Shown one piece after another: positions 17,061 through 23,880 of a stretch of DNA of 37,144 nt (within the stretch, counting starts at the first letter, position 1; each line of letters begins with the position of its first letter). Origin of the DNA: a virus. Under the pieces are notes generated by a model. That model worked only from the letters and a program-made list of their open reading frames with translations. It did no database searches and was not told where the DNA came from. The DNA is taken from positions 1 through 37,144 of IMG/VR virus record IMGVR_UViG_3300017710_000013; one strand, given 5' to 3'. The translations under genes and the position numbers were made by a program.

Positions 17061-17841
17061 TCGACGTGAAATGGTGCGGCGCATCAGAGAGTGTGCGGAG
17101 TTCGGGCTGTGCAATATCGAGATCGCTCGATATCTGAATATTTCGGCATCGACTGTGCATAATGCAGTCAGAGAATTTAACATTGACGTAGTAAAAAGGA
17201 GTGGGGGTCGTGGACACAAAAGTCGACAGATTATTGAGCCGGATCGAGCGGGTGACGTCGGTCCTGATGGAGCGAAGCAAGTTGCGCGGCCAGCCATACG
17301 TCCAGCAGACAGCGGAGGAGCTATCGTCGTTGCTCGAGGCGTTGAGGCGAGCTTTAAAGGATCCAGAGCTTTGACGCCGCACCAGAAGCTGGTCCAGAAG
17401 CTAAAGGGCGTGACAGACATCAAGGTGGCGCGTGAGATCAAGCTGGGCCACGACATGCTCGAGTTTGAGAAGCGCATGCACATGGAGCAGCCGGATAAAC
17501 GTGGGCCTCTCCCAGTGGCGGAGAGGCGGTCATACAAGGAGACGCACCGCAAGGCCGGAGTGGAGGCTGAGGAGCGCGCTGAGCGCGTCGTGCGAGACAT
17601 AAATCGCCTCATGGATATGTTGGACGATGAGCTAGTATTTAGCGCCACTGAGGCCGCCGCCATGCTCGATGAGAGCGTGCCGCGGGCCGCGTGCTACCTC
17701 AAGCGCATGTGGGAGCAGGGCAAGTTGCACCGCCGTCGCGAGTATATACATATCGAGGGGCGCGTAAAAAAGCAGTGGCGCTGGATGTTTTCTAAAACGC
17801 CATTCACGTTTGACGACTGCTTCGAGGAGGTTTGGGGATGA
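17044..17841 (+). CDS. HTH / winged-helix regulator (possible fusion)
   Basis: A 265-residue ORF from ATG 17044 (GAGGAGG upstream). Residues 7-45 form a helix-turn-helix (REMVRRIRECAEFG, IEIARYLNISASTVHNAV). Residues 56-108 have poor codon bias in this frame, while another frame there (17210-17374) looks genuinely coding. From residue 110 the protein is convincing again: a Lys/Glu-rich helix and, from about residue 205, a winged-helix region (FSATEAAAMLDESVPRAAC, then WRWMF). A TTG at 17371 with AAAGGA nine bases upstream could start the C-terminal part as a separate 156-residue gene. Thus the locus is either one protein with a linker under a nested gene, or two proteins in one open frame. 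Confidence 0.5.
   Translation: MPSPYDRREMVRRIRECAEFGLCNIEIARYLNISASTVHNAVREFNIDVVKRSGGRGHKSRQIIEPDRAGDVGPDGAKQVARPAIRPADSGGAIVVARGVEASFKGSRALTPHQKLVQKLKGVTDIKVAREIKLGHDMLEFEKRMHMEQPDKRGPLPVAERRSYKETHRKAGVEAEERAERVVRDINRLMDMLDDELVFSATEAAAMLDESVPRAACYLKRMWEQGKLHRRREYIHIEGRVKKQWRWMFSKTPFTFDDCFEEVWG
17210..17374 (+). CDS. Nested small helical protein
   Basis: A 54-residue ORF in the +1 frame inside the regulator gene, GTG start with AAGGAG nine bases upstream. It reads as a charged helical protein (DRLLSRIERVTSVLMERSK, TAEELSSLLEALRRALKDP). By my count 40 of 54 codons end in G or C, against 21 of 54 in the enclosing frame, so the nested frame has the genome's codon bias. Its TGA overlaps the TTG that may start the downstream part. 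No family recognised. Confidence 0.5.
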   Translation: MDTKVDRLLSRIERVTSVLMERSKLRGQPYVQQTAEELSSLLEALRRALKDPEL

Positions 17842-17951
17842 GTGACCGAAAAACGGAGGCCAAGATCCACATTGCTGGCTTAATTGGCGCCGGCATCGGC
17901 TTCGGCGCGGGCGCTCTGCTTATTGCAGCGATGGCTGGGCTTATGTGTTGA
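17838..17951 (+). CDS. Tiny glycine-rich membrane protein
   Basis: A 37-residue ORF; ATG overlaps the previous stop and has GAGGAGG upstream. Residues 11-36 are one hydrophobic helix with repeated GxxxG spacing (GLIGAGIGFGAGALL), a helix-packing motif. It is the last gene of this plus-strand operon. Function unknown; a small membrane effector or holin-like peptide is possible but unproven. Confidence 0.5.
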   Translation: MSDRKTEAKIHIAGLIGAGIGFGAGALLIAAMAGLMC

Positions 17952-17957
17952 AGTCGT

Positions 17958-18070
17958 GCGGGTGGCCGTTGATTTTGTATGTTGGCACATTTGTAGCAAC
18001 GTCATCCTAGGCTAAACAACTAGACCATTCCCGTGGAAAGTCGATTTTACTTGTGATGATAGCCACCCGC
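17958..18070. other. Convergent gap with long-range inverted repeat
   Basis: The 158-base gap between convergent operons (17952-18109) has no credible gene. A perfect nine-base inverted repeat (17958-17966 with 18062-18070) could close a ~113-base structured RNA. It is not a tRNA: the T-arm and anticodon arm are absent. It could be a bidirectional terminator or a small RNA; no clear T-run follows. Confidence 0.4.
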
Positions 18071-18109
18071 TCAGACCTTCTATTCAAGCTCGATCGAGGG
18101 CGCAAGATA

Positions 18110-18493
18110 CTATTTGAAGCTGTCGAGCACTTTCTGCATCGACGGCTTTTCATTTATAAACTCTTCCGTTGATACATATGTTGTAACGGTAGTCAGTTCA
18201 TTACCCCGGCGGAAAACTACAGCGCCCAAGTTGATGGCCACAAACGCAAACACGTCTGACGCACCTACGTTTCTTTTCGGTGTGTGGAATTTGTATTTTT
18301 TGCTGTTACTGCACATCTTACTGGCGGTCTTAACTTGCAAAGTGAGAGTGCGTGTATCCGTCTGTATATACGCGTCGTGGTCTTTTATCTGGCACAACGT
18401 GCAAGTGTACCCGGCAAGTGACAGGCGGGATAAAGCTAAATGCTCTCCCGCCCTACCCACTGCGGCGCTGGCTTTCTGGTCTTGTGCAGGCAC
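18110..18493 (-). CDS. PD-(D/E)XK nuclease
   Basis: A 127-residue protein starting at GTG 18493, last gene of the lysis operon, nine bases after the endolysin stop. Residues 12-25 give GRAGEHLALSRL with Glu17, then Asp40 (IKDHDAYIQ) and Gln53-Val-Lys55 (LTLQVKTAS), the spacing of the PD-(D/E)XK nucleases of the small group found with group I introns and Holliday-type enzymes. No intron is evident here, so it may cleave host or recombination intermediates. Assignment is by motif. Confidence 0.65.
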   Translation of the reverse strand: MPAQDQKASAAVGRAGEHLALSRLSLAGYTCTLCQIKDHDAYIQTDTRTLTLQVKTASKMCSNSKKYKFHTPKRNVGASDVFAFVAINLGAVVFRRGNELTTVTTYVSTEEFINEKPSMQKVLDSFK

Positions 18494-18502
18494 TTGCTTG
18501 GC

Positions 18503-18976
18503 TTAGACAATAATTTGAAAGTGGGGTCCATCGATAAACGGCGTTTTCCCGAGTGCCCTGCGCGTGTCGACATAGCTGTTGTATGCCTCCTCCATCGTGC
18601 CATCCCACTTGGTGATGTCGAATGGATATGCGTGACCCTCAGCAGACCATGCGCCGCCCCAACACACAGAGACGCCCACATCTTTAGCGCCGCGCTTCAT
18701 GGCGTCGGCGATCTCGTCATAGACAGAAATTTCCCAGCTCGCCCTCGAACCAACATAGGCCATGAGGTCGACTGCGAGACCCTCGATGTGCTTGCTCTTC
18801 ATTGTCTTGGACGCGCCACGTTTAACCAGCTCACGCTGCTCGCCTATTGTGCGCAGGCCACATATGACGCCGAAGTCTACTTTGGTGTGCCCGATTGCCG
18901 ATTTAACGACTGACACTAAACGCTCGTCGACGCCCTCGAGGCGGTCGAGGCTGCGCTGAGATAGCTTAAAAGTCAT
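18503..18976 (-). CDS. Endolysin, M15 D,D/L,D-peptidase
   Basis: A 157-residue protein. The zinc site of M15 peptidases is visible: SKHIEGLAVD gives His63 and Asp70, and PHFQ gives His152; Trp108-Gly-Gly also fits. Such enzymes cut the peptide part of peptidoglycan for host lysis. No signal peptide or membrane segment, so release depends on the holin upstream in the same operon. Its ATG overlaps the stop of the tiny basic gene before it (TAATG). Length matches compact VanY/M15_4 phage endolysins. Confidence 0.85.
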   Translation of the reverse strand: MTFKLSQRSLDRLEGVDERLVSVVKSAIGHTKVDFGVICGLRTIGEQRELVKRGASKTMKSKHIEGLAVDLMAYVGSRASWEISVYDEIADAMKRGAKDVGVSVCWGGAWSAEGHAYPFDITKWDGTMEEAYNSYVDTRRALGKTPFIDGPHFQIIV

Positions 18977-19146
18977 TATGTTGTCCTCTTTTTAGGCGCA
19001 GGTTTAGGTTTTTTCTTAGCCGTCTTGGCAGCCGCTTTAAATGCACCGGCCGTTGGCGCTCCCGGCGCACCGGGATTGCGCATTTTCTCTCCGCTTCCGG
19101 CTTTGATGCGCGCGCGCTTTTTAGCAATATTTGAATACAGTCCCAT
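18976..19146 (-). CDS. Tiny basic phage protein
   Basis: A 56-residue, very basic protein (many Lys, Arg, Ala, Pro) with a GAGGAG ribosome site; an out-of-frame ATG four bases upstream is a shadow. The opening MGLYSNIAKKRARIKAGSGE and AAAKTAKKK recur in many phage small proteins, function unknown. It overlaps the endolysin start, suggesting coupled expression. Possible nucleic-acid or membrane association is inference. Confidence 0.65.
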   Translation of the reverse strand: MGLYSNIAKKRARIKAGSGEKMRNPGAPGAPTAGAFKAAAKTAKKKPKPAPKKRTT

Positions 19147-19150
19147 TTCA

Positions 19151-19405
19151 TTAACTCCTCTTCGATTTGGTGCCGCTGCACTTCCACCGCTTACGCGACA
19201 GATTGAGCGGACTGTTTGGATCTTTAGCGGCGCTTGGAAACTTTTTCTTCTGCGCCGCAGAGCGCGCGCAATACGCGTCGCCCTTCTTCGTGCCGGGCTT
19301 GACCCGAGGGCCGCCGCCCTTCGCCTTACCGGCTTGGCCGTAGCTAACTTTGCGGCCGCTGGCCGTGACTTTAACGCGGGCTTTGCCCTTAGATGGTGTA
19401 GCCAT
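19151..19405 (-). CDS. Small Cys/Lys-rich protein (DUF6321-like)
   Basis: An 84-residue basic protein. Its pattern KVSYGQAGKAKGGGPRVKPG, then GDAYCARSAAQKKK, DPNSPLNLSRKRWKCSG matches a widespread phage small-protein family (DUF6321-like by memory), with two conserved Cys. It overlaps the holin stop by one base and so is coupled to it. Function unknown; it may be a virion or nucleic-acid-binding component. Confidence 0.6.
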   Translation of the reverse strand: MATPSKGKARVKVTASGRKVSYGQAGKAKGGGPRVKPGTKKGDAYCARSAAQKKKFPSAAKDPNSPLNLSRKRWKCSGTKSKRS

Positions 19406-19800
19406 TATTTCGTTAACCCCTGTTTCTTTTCGTAACTTCTCAAGCCGCCAAGCCCGAGCATGCCCATCATAACAGTCATTAAGCTGCCCATGTCAAATGA
19501 CGGAAGCTCTGGTATTTCGACGCCCGCAGCGGTTACGCCAAACACAATAAACGGCTGCAACACGAAATGATAGGCAAACGCAACGCCGCAAACCCAGCCG
19601 ATGAATGGACGCCAACCACCCTTGAACACTGATCCAGATGCCGCCTCGGCCCTGTTGATTTCGAGCTGGCCCTTTGCCAGCTCCTGAGCGTGACGCTCAG
19701 ACATAGTTGCGATCTCGTGGGCGAGTGCCGCCTTCTGATCCTTATCCTCAATGAATTTATCTAAAATGCCCGTCACGGGGCCAATGAGAGCCTGCAACAT
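19405..19800 (-). CDS. Holin (GTA_holin_3TM-like)
   Basis: A 131-residue protein. An amphipathic, charged N-terminal helix (residues 10-55) is followed by WRPFIGWVCGVAFAYHFVLQ and adjoining hydrophobic stretch (about 62-90), and a C-terminal hydrophobic segment (about 105-122). This is the layout of the GTA_holin_3TM family, first named in alphaproteobacterial gene transfer agents. It is three genes before the endolysin in one operon and is the most likely timing device for lysis. Confidence 0.7.
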   Translation of the reverse strand: MLQALIGPVTGILDKFIEDKDQKAALAHEIATMSERHAQELAKGQLEINRAEAASGSVFKGGWRPFIGWVCGVAFAYHFVLQPFIVFGVTAAGVEIPELPSFDMGSLMTVMMGMLGLGGLRSYEKKQGLTK

Positions 19801-19802
19801 GG

Positions 19803-20105
19803 TTAATCCTTTTTCGCTTGATAAGCGTTAGCCCCGAAGAACGCGCCCAGGATTAGACTGGTCGCCGGGAAGTAGATTGTGGCCATTGATCCGAGGATGT
19901 CAGAGGCGGCATCCAATCCGAGATAACTGGAGACGATCACAAAGAATGGATATCCCAGCATGCCAGCCAACACCCACCAGATCATCTTGCGAGACTGGTC
20001 GCGCTGGGCGTTGTCATCCTCGATCCGCATCCTGCGATCCTCAAGCATCATCGCCTTCTCTTCCGGGTCGATCACGCCGTTGCCGTTTAGGTCATAGTCG
20101 CTCAT
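19803..20105 (-). CDS. EF-hand membrane protein in lysis operon
   Basis: A 100-residue protein with a GGAGG site. Residues 5-16 read DLNGNGVIDPEE, a complete canonical EF-hand loop with Ca2+ ligands at D5, N7, N9, D13, E16. Then come a charged helix and two hydrophobic helices (about 40-63 and 70-95), so it is an inner-membrane protein with the loop outside or inside the membrane. It is two bases from the holin gene, so it could modulate holin assembly in response to Ca2+ or act as an antiholin. That is inference; only one loop exists, whereas most EF-hands pair. Confidence 0.6.
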   Translation of the reverse strand: MSDYDLNGNGVIDPEEKAMMLEDRRMRIEDDNAQRDQSRKMIWWVLAGMLGYPFFVIVSSYLGLDAASDILGSMATIYFPATSLILGAFFGANAYQAKKD

Positions 20106-20114
20106 GGCGGCCTC

Positions 20115-20534
20115 CTATCTAATTGGATTTTTAACTAGGTCATCGAAAGCCTTCCAAAGGTCTTCGATTTCCATGTCATATGTTTCGAGCTTGTCACCAA
20201 TTCCATCAGTGACAGTTGCGCCCTTCTCAACCGTTGATCGCAGGTCCATGAGTGTGCGCTGCTGCTCAAGAATGTTGGTCATCTGCGTGCTGATTTGCGT
20301 GAGCTGAGTGTTCAGCCCAGCCACGTTATTTTGCGTTAACGTCTGCTCAATGGCTTGTATTCGCGAAGTCGCGTCCAGCACCTCGATTACAGACGCCTCT
20401 AATCCATTGAACCTAGAAATCGCGTCATAGCCATACCAAATGCCAGTAGTAAGGCCAGATAAGACAGGCAGAGCAGCAGCAATATACCAGCCTCGAAACG
20501 TGAACCCGCCAGCTTTGATTTCCACGTCTTCCAT
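20115..20534 (-). CDS. Membrane-anchored coiled-coil protein
   Basis: A 139-residue protein; ATG directly follows the previous stop. Residues 14-36 form one hydrophobic helix, residues 45-105 a long coiled coil (LDATSRIQAIEQTLTQNN... LEQQRTLMDLRS). Its N-in topology with a periplasmic coil is like an i-spanin or a lysis regulator, but no partner lipoprotein overlaps it. Part of the lysis operon between the secreted proteins and the EF-hand gene. Confidence 0.5.
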   Translation of the reverse strand: MEDVEIKAGGFTFRGWYIAAALPVLSGLTTGIWYGYDAISRFNGLEASVIEVLDATSRIQAIEQTLTQNNVAGLNTQLTQISTQMTNILEQQRTLMDLRSTVEKGATVTDGIGDKLETYDMEIEDLWKAFDDLVKNPIR

Positions 20535-21311
20535 TTACGGCTGGCCATATAGATTTTGAGCATGATCGTATAACTCATCTGCTGTTTTATTGTTTGACGT
20601 TGTGTATTGGGTCCATCCAGTACCTTCGCCCTGCTCGCCCCAAGTTATGATATATTCGTTGGTGTCGAATACAAAATCAACAGATGTGTACTCTCCAATC
20701 ACAATGTTATTGTCAGTCACATATGTGTCGATGCTGTTAGTAAGAGCTGCGTTCTGGCTTGCTGCAAAGAACGCGCCAGAGATCTGAGCCATACCGCTGA
20801 CTGCGCTCAATGCTTGGTTATAGTTGTCAATGTGATCTTGAGTGATCGTGGTGTTTGCTAAAACCTCTTGCAAGGCCAAGCCTTCTGGTCTTGTGTCAGC
20901 CGTAGCCGCCATTTCAGACACCACCGACACAGTCATAAGTGCAGCACTAGCCTCAGCCAACTCGTCAACGCTCATGCCAAGCTCAAGCATTGCGGAAGCA
21001 TACTCAGCATCAAATAGCTCAGACGCAGTCTCAGCTTCCGAAAAGTCCATGGCCAGCACCAGATCGACCGATGCTTGATAATTTGCCAACATCTCATTAG
21101 TCACGATAGCTTCATCCAAGCTATTGTTAGCAATGATCTGACCTGCGCCAGCCATATCAGTCGCTGCGTAAGCCATCAGAGCTGCCAGCTCCACTTGCTG
21201 TTGGATCACTGTCGCTGCGTCCTGAAGGTCGCCCACTTCCGTTGTTTGTTGAGCGTGTACGCCGGAAACGCTCAGAGAGAGTAGGGCGATTGTTGTCAGC
21301 CGTTTGAACAT
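20535..21311 (-). CDS. Secreted Ala-rich protein
   Basis: A 258-residue protein with AAAGGA before its ATG. A signal peptide with n-, h- and c-regions ends GVHA-QQ (cleavage after residue 20, AXA-like). The mature part is Ala/Asp/Glu-rich helical with a beta tail (DNEYIITWGEQGEGTGWTQY, a W-rich patch). No Cys. Its first 155 bases are shared with the end of the preceding gene in another frame. It may act in the periplasm during lysis or superinfection exclusion; not identified. Confidence 0.55.
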   Translation of the reverse strand: MFKRLTTIALLSLSVSGVHAQQTTEVGDLQDAATVIQQQVELAALMAYAATDMAGAGQIIANNSLDEAIVTNEMLANYQASVDLVLAMDFSEAETASELFDAEYASAMLELGMSVDELAEASAALMTVSVVSEMAATADTRPEGLALQEVLANTTITQDHIDNYNQALSAVSGMAQISGAFFAASQNAALTNSIDTYVTDNNIVIGEYTSVDFVFDTNEYIITWGEQGEGTGWTQYTTSNNKTADELYDHAQNLYGQP

Positions 21312-21915
21312 TTGGCAGTTCCTTTAAGTCCATTCTGAGAAACGCATCCCAGAAGCTCTGATCTTGTGCGTATCCTACCACATAAATCTCGGGATTTAAA
21401 CGCATGGCCTCATATGCGTCTCGGCCTGTCAAAATTCGCGCTTCAGTTACACTATAGATAGGGCAGGGCGTAGATGACATGGCCATTGCCTTAAATACAT
21501 GAGGCGCGGCGCACATCACTGACAGGCCGCTAATCTGCAAGCCAAGGCCGTGCGGCTGCGGCTGGCCCATGAGGCGAGCATCTTTGCGGCGGTTGCACTC
21601 TGGGTCTTGCTCCATGTTGCCTTGGGCAATGCCAAATAAGCTGACCTGTATGCCGCTAGTCTTTGGCATGAGGCAACTGTCTTGTCCACCCGCACCCATG
21701 ACAGCCGGCGCACTCGCAGTTGGTGGGGGCTGTGAACCCGGTGAGCTACCGGGACCGTTGTAGGTGTTCTGATAAGTCTCGTTGGTGTTATTGCTTTCGA
21801 CGGAGCTGTTGTTGTTGCCCGTGTTGCTGTTGAAGTCGCCTTCAACGCTCCCGTCTTGGGCATAGCATAGAGACCCGAGCAAGATCAGGGATATGGCAGC
21901 GCATCTGGTTCGCAT
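21157..21915 (-). CDS. Secreted Cys-containing protein
   Basis: A 252-residue protein with a signal peptide (residues 1-19, ending CYA-Q). The next ~60 residues are Asn/Ser/Pro-rich and disordered; residues about 70-190 look folded, with several Cys (QDSCLMPKTSGIQVSLFG, DPECNRRKDAR, SSTPCPIYSVTEARI) that could form disulfides in the periplasm. The last ~52 residues are Ser/Arg/Gly-rich and overlap the next gene by 155 bases. I recall this fold-less pattern in marine phages but no function. Confidence 0.5.
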   Translation of the reverse strand: MRTRCAAISLILLGSLCYAQDGSVEGDFNSNTGNNNSSVESNNTNETYQNTYNGPGSSPGSQPPPTASAPAVMGAGGQDSCLMPKTSGIQVSLFGIAQGNMEQDPECNRRKDARLMGQPQPHGLGLQISGLSVMCAAPHVFKAMAMSSTPCPIYSVTEARILTGRDAYEAMRLNPEIYVVGYAQDQSFWDAFLRMDLKELPNVQTADNNRPTLSERFRRTRSTNNGSGRPSGRSDSDPTASGAGSSDGLRSD

Positions 21916-22121
21916 TCCACCTCCAGAACATCTCGGACGTTAGCATCGTCACACATAACCCGAAGGCCAGCGTCATGAAAGCCCATCGCAGCCAATGTTT
22001 CTGCATTTTTTCTAGCCTCACAATGCTCGTCCCCCATGCAAACCGACGGCAGCACAAGAGGGCTTGGTGCTTTAATCTCCGCGCAGCCGAGCAGTAGAAG
22101 TGCTGGGAATAAGCGCATCAT
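21885..22121 (-). CDS. Small lipoprotein (o-spanin candidate)
   Basis: A 78-residue protein with lipobox LLLG-Cys13, so it is predicted to be an outer- or inner-membrane lipoprotein. The mature part contains four more Cys (LPSVCMGDEHCEARK, VMCDDANV, VEC). It overlaps both the previous gene (four bases) and the next (31 bases). Lying right after a membrane coiled-coil gene, it could be the o-spanin of an Rz/Rz1-like pair; the Pro-rich core of classical Rz1 is missing. Confidence 0.5.
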   Translation of the reverse strand: MMRLFPALLLLGCAEIKAPSPLVLPSVCMGDEHCEARKNAETLAAMGFHDAGLRVMCDDANVRDVLEVECEPDALPYP

Positions 22122-22342
22122 TTGCGCTCAATCAACCTGTCTATCTTGGCATCGAGGCCGTCGAGCCGGTGCATTACGCGGTCCATCTGGGCGCTGCTCT
22201 CGCTCTTGGTCACATACTCTTCGCGCGTGCGGTTGATGAGTATTTGCAGGCGCGTCACTTCACTGACCCAGCTCTTAACCCAGAAGCCGACCCCAGCAAT
22301 AACTATGGACAGAAGCCCATTCCACATAACATCCATGTCCAT
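22118..22342 (-). CDS. Small TM/coiled-coil protein (i-spanin-like)
   Basis: A 74-residue protein, first gene of the lysis operon, with weak ribosome site. Residues 6-26 form one hydrophobic helix, the rest is a coiled coil (EVTRLQILINRTREEY, LDGLDAKIDRLIERK). Its TM-then-coil layout and overlap with a lipoprotein gene suggest an i-spanin, though it is shorter than usual. It lies 96 bases from the CtrA-like box in the divergent gap. Confidence 0.5.
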   Translation of the reverse strand: MDMDVMWNGLLSIVIAGVGFWVKSWVSEVTRLQILINRTREEYVTKSESSAQMDRVMHRLDGLDAKIDRLIERK

Positions 22343-22437
22343 TTGCGTGTCCGTATTCTAGTTTCACCTCACCTTAGCACACCGAAAACAATTTTAAAAC
22401 ATTTCGGCCGGGGGCTTGTGCCCTGACCATTGCGCTG

Positions 22438-22452
22438 TTAACACTGCGTTAC
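22438..22452 (+). promoter_or_regulatory. CtrA-like box, divergent gap 2
   Basis: TTAA-N7-TTAC (22438-22452), one mismatch to the CtrA consensus, between the lysis operon (-) and the replication operon (+). The 22382-22387/22402-22407 inverted repeat CCGAAA/TTTCGG lies between the box and the lysis operon. It resembles box 4 in the sense orientation (GTTAACAC-N-G-N-GTTA). Confidence 0.6.
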
Positions 22453-22466
22453 AAATGGAGGGCATC

Positions 22467-22634
22467 ATGTCTAGAGACTTAAAGCAAATCGGTCCAAGGA
22501 TCCGTGAAGATATCGCCTTGGCACTCAAAGAGCACAGCCGCAACACCCGCATGAGCGTGTCGCTGCTCGTCGAGCGAGCGGTCGCCGCAATGCTGGATGA
22601 GGCGGGGGTGGATCTTGATTACGATTGGAATTGA
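22467..22634 (+). CDS. Ribbon-helix-helix DNA-binding protein
   Basis: A 55-residue protein. ATG 22467 is chosen because GGAGG lies six to ten bases upstream, while the in-frame 22416 start would put the CtrA box inside the gene. Sequence IREDIALALKEHSRNTRMSVSLLVERAVAAMLDE has the strand-helix-helix pattern of Arc/MetJ-type repressors. As first gene of the replication operon, and placed next to the divergent promoter, it probably autoregulates this region. It overlaps the resolvase gene. Confidence 0.65.
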   Translation: MSRDLKQIGPRIREDIALALKEHSRNTRMSVSLLVERAVAAMLDEAGVDLDYDWN

Positions 22635-23064
22635 TCCCGGCTACCGCACCGGCGGAGTTGCGCTGATTGGTGAAGATTGGGCCGAGGTGCACGACCTGCC
22701 GGTTTACACGGAAGGCGGCGTCGACGTGATTGCGCTGCTCGACATCATCAACAGCGCCGGCCCTGTGCAGCATATTTGGCTGGAAAAACAACAGGCTATG
22801 CCAAAGCAGGGCGTCGTGTCAGTGTTTAAGCTGGGGTTTGCCTATGGCCAAATCATCACGACTGCCGCCCTGTCTGGCCACCCGTACAGCGAAGTGCGGC
22901 CCGCTAAGTGGAAGTCGAGCATGAATTTGCCAAAGGATAAGGACGCCGCCCGCCGTCAGGCGCAGCAATGGTTTCCTGATTTAGCGCTACGACTGAAGCG
23001 CAAGAAGGATGAACACCGCGCCGAGAGCTTACTCATAGCGGCGTTTGGGAGAGGAGAGAGATGA
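22615..23064 (+). CDS. RuvC-like Holliday junction resolvase
   Basis: A 149-residue protein if TTG 22615 is used (MITIGIDPGYRTGG, the normal RuvC opening); an ATG at 22597 adds six residues. RNase H-fold motifs are present: Asp7 in GIDPG, Glu57 in WLEKQQ, and Asp132/Glu137 in KDEHRAESLLIA, the metal ligands of RuvC. It should cut branched DNA before packaging or during recombination. It overlaps the RHH gene upstream by 20 bases and the exonuclease by four. Confidence 0.75.
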   Translation: MITIGIDPGYRTGGVALIGEDWAEVHDLPVYTEGGVDVIALLDIINSAGPVQHIWLEKQQAMPKQGVVSVFKLGFAYGQIITTAALSGHPYSEVRPAKWKSSMNLPKDKDAARRQAQQWFPDLALRLKRKKDEHRAESLLIAAFGRGER

Positions 23065-23855
23065 CTGTAAAATTTGACATGACCAACGAGGAATATCACC
23101 TCGACCCGGCGCTCAGCGCCAGCGGGACTAAGACAATCGCCATGCACGATCTGGCGACGTTCAAGTATGCTGAGCGCAAGGAGAGCACCGCATTTGACGT
23201 CGGGACGGCCACGCACACGTTTGTGCTGCAACCCGAGCTGTCGGGTGATGTGTGGTGCGGGCCGGAGACGCGGCGCGGCCTCGAGTGGAAGCAGAAGAAG
23301 CACGACGCAGAAGAGGCGGGCGCGCTGCTACTGACCGAAAGTGATTACAAGCTGGCCGTGGATATGGCGGAGGCTGTGCGCGCAAACAAGGCGGCGGCGG
23401 AGCTACTCAGCGGCGACCTTGTCTGCGAGGCCAGCGTGTTTGCAAGGCATGAGGGCACTGGGGTCGACATCCGCTGCCGCCCAGACGGATGGCGCCGGGA
23501 CATTGGTGCGTTGGTGGATCTCAAGACGACAATCGCCAGCGACCCGTATGGCTTCGCAAAGCAGTGTGCTAACTTTGGTTACCACATACAGGATCAACAC
23601 TATCGCATGACAATGGAGGCGGCGGGCTTCGAGATCGACCGCTTTGTGTTCATTGCGGTGGAAAAGACAAAACCACACCGTGTCGGTGTGTACGAATTGG
23701 ACCATGACAGCCTCGTCGAGGGGCGACATGCGTGCCAATACGCCTTCGAGAAATTTGCGAGGGCGTCATCAACGAATGAGTGGGGCTACGATTTTGGGGA
23801 CTTGAAAACGATCCAAATTCCGCGCTACTCATTTACATTCAGCCAAATCGGCTAG
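23061..23855 (+). CDS. RecB-family exonuclease (RecE/YqaJ-like)
   Basis: A 264-residue protein. The PD-(D/E)XK core shows Glu123 (CEASVF), Asp142 (PDG), Asp153-Leu-Lys155 (VDLKTT) and the RecB motif Gln177-x3-Tyr181 (HIQDQHY). It resembles the RecE/DUF3799 exonucleases that resect double-stranded ends in phage recombination. Partners nearby are a RuvC-like resolvase and an SSB-like protein; no annealing protein was recognised. Starts in an ATGA overlap with the resolvase. Confidence 0.7.
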   Translation: MTVKFDMTNEEYHLDPALSASGTKTIAMHDLATFKYAERKESTAFDVGTATHTFVLQPELSGDVWCGPETRRGLEWKQKKHDAEEAGALLLTESDYKLAVDMAEAVRANKAAAELLSGDLVCEASVFARHEGTGVDIRCRPDGWRRDIGALVDLKTTIASDPYGFAKQCANFGYHIQDQHYRMTMEAAGFEIDRFVFIAVEKTKPHRVGVYELDHDSLVEGRHACQYAFEKFARASSTNEWGYDFGDLKTIQIPRYSFTFSQIG

Positions 23856-23880
23856 GCAAACATCGTCAAGGAGACACATT

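Noticed and set aside
17960-18068. Possible tRNA from GGGTGGC/GCCACCC ends
   Set aside because: No D-arm, anticodon arm or TTC-type T-loop; the interval is 109 bases with wrong interior structure.
20331-20341. GTTAAC inside the membrane coiled-coil gene as a further CtrA box
   Set aside because: Only a half-site, inside coding sequence, with no second TTAA at the right spacing.
22467-22634. RHH protein as lysogeny repressor
   Set aside because: No integrase, excisionase or attachment site seen; a virulent phage regulator is simpler.
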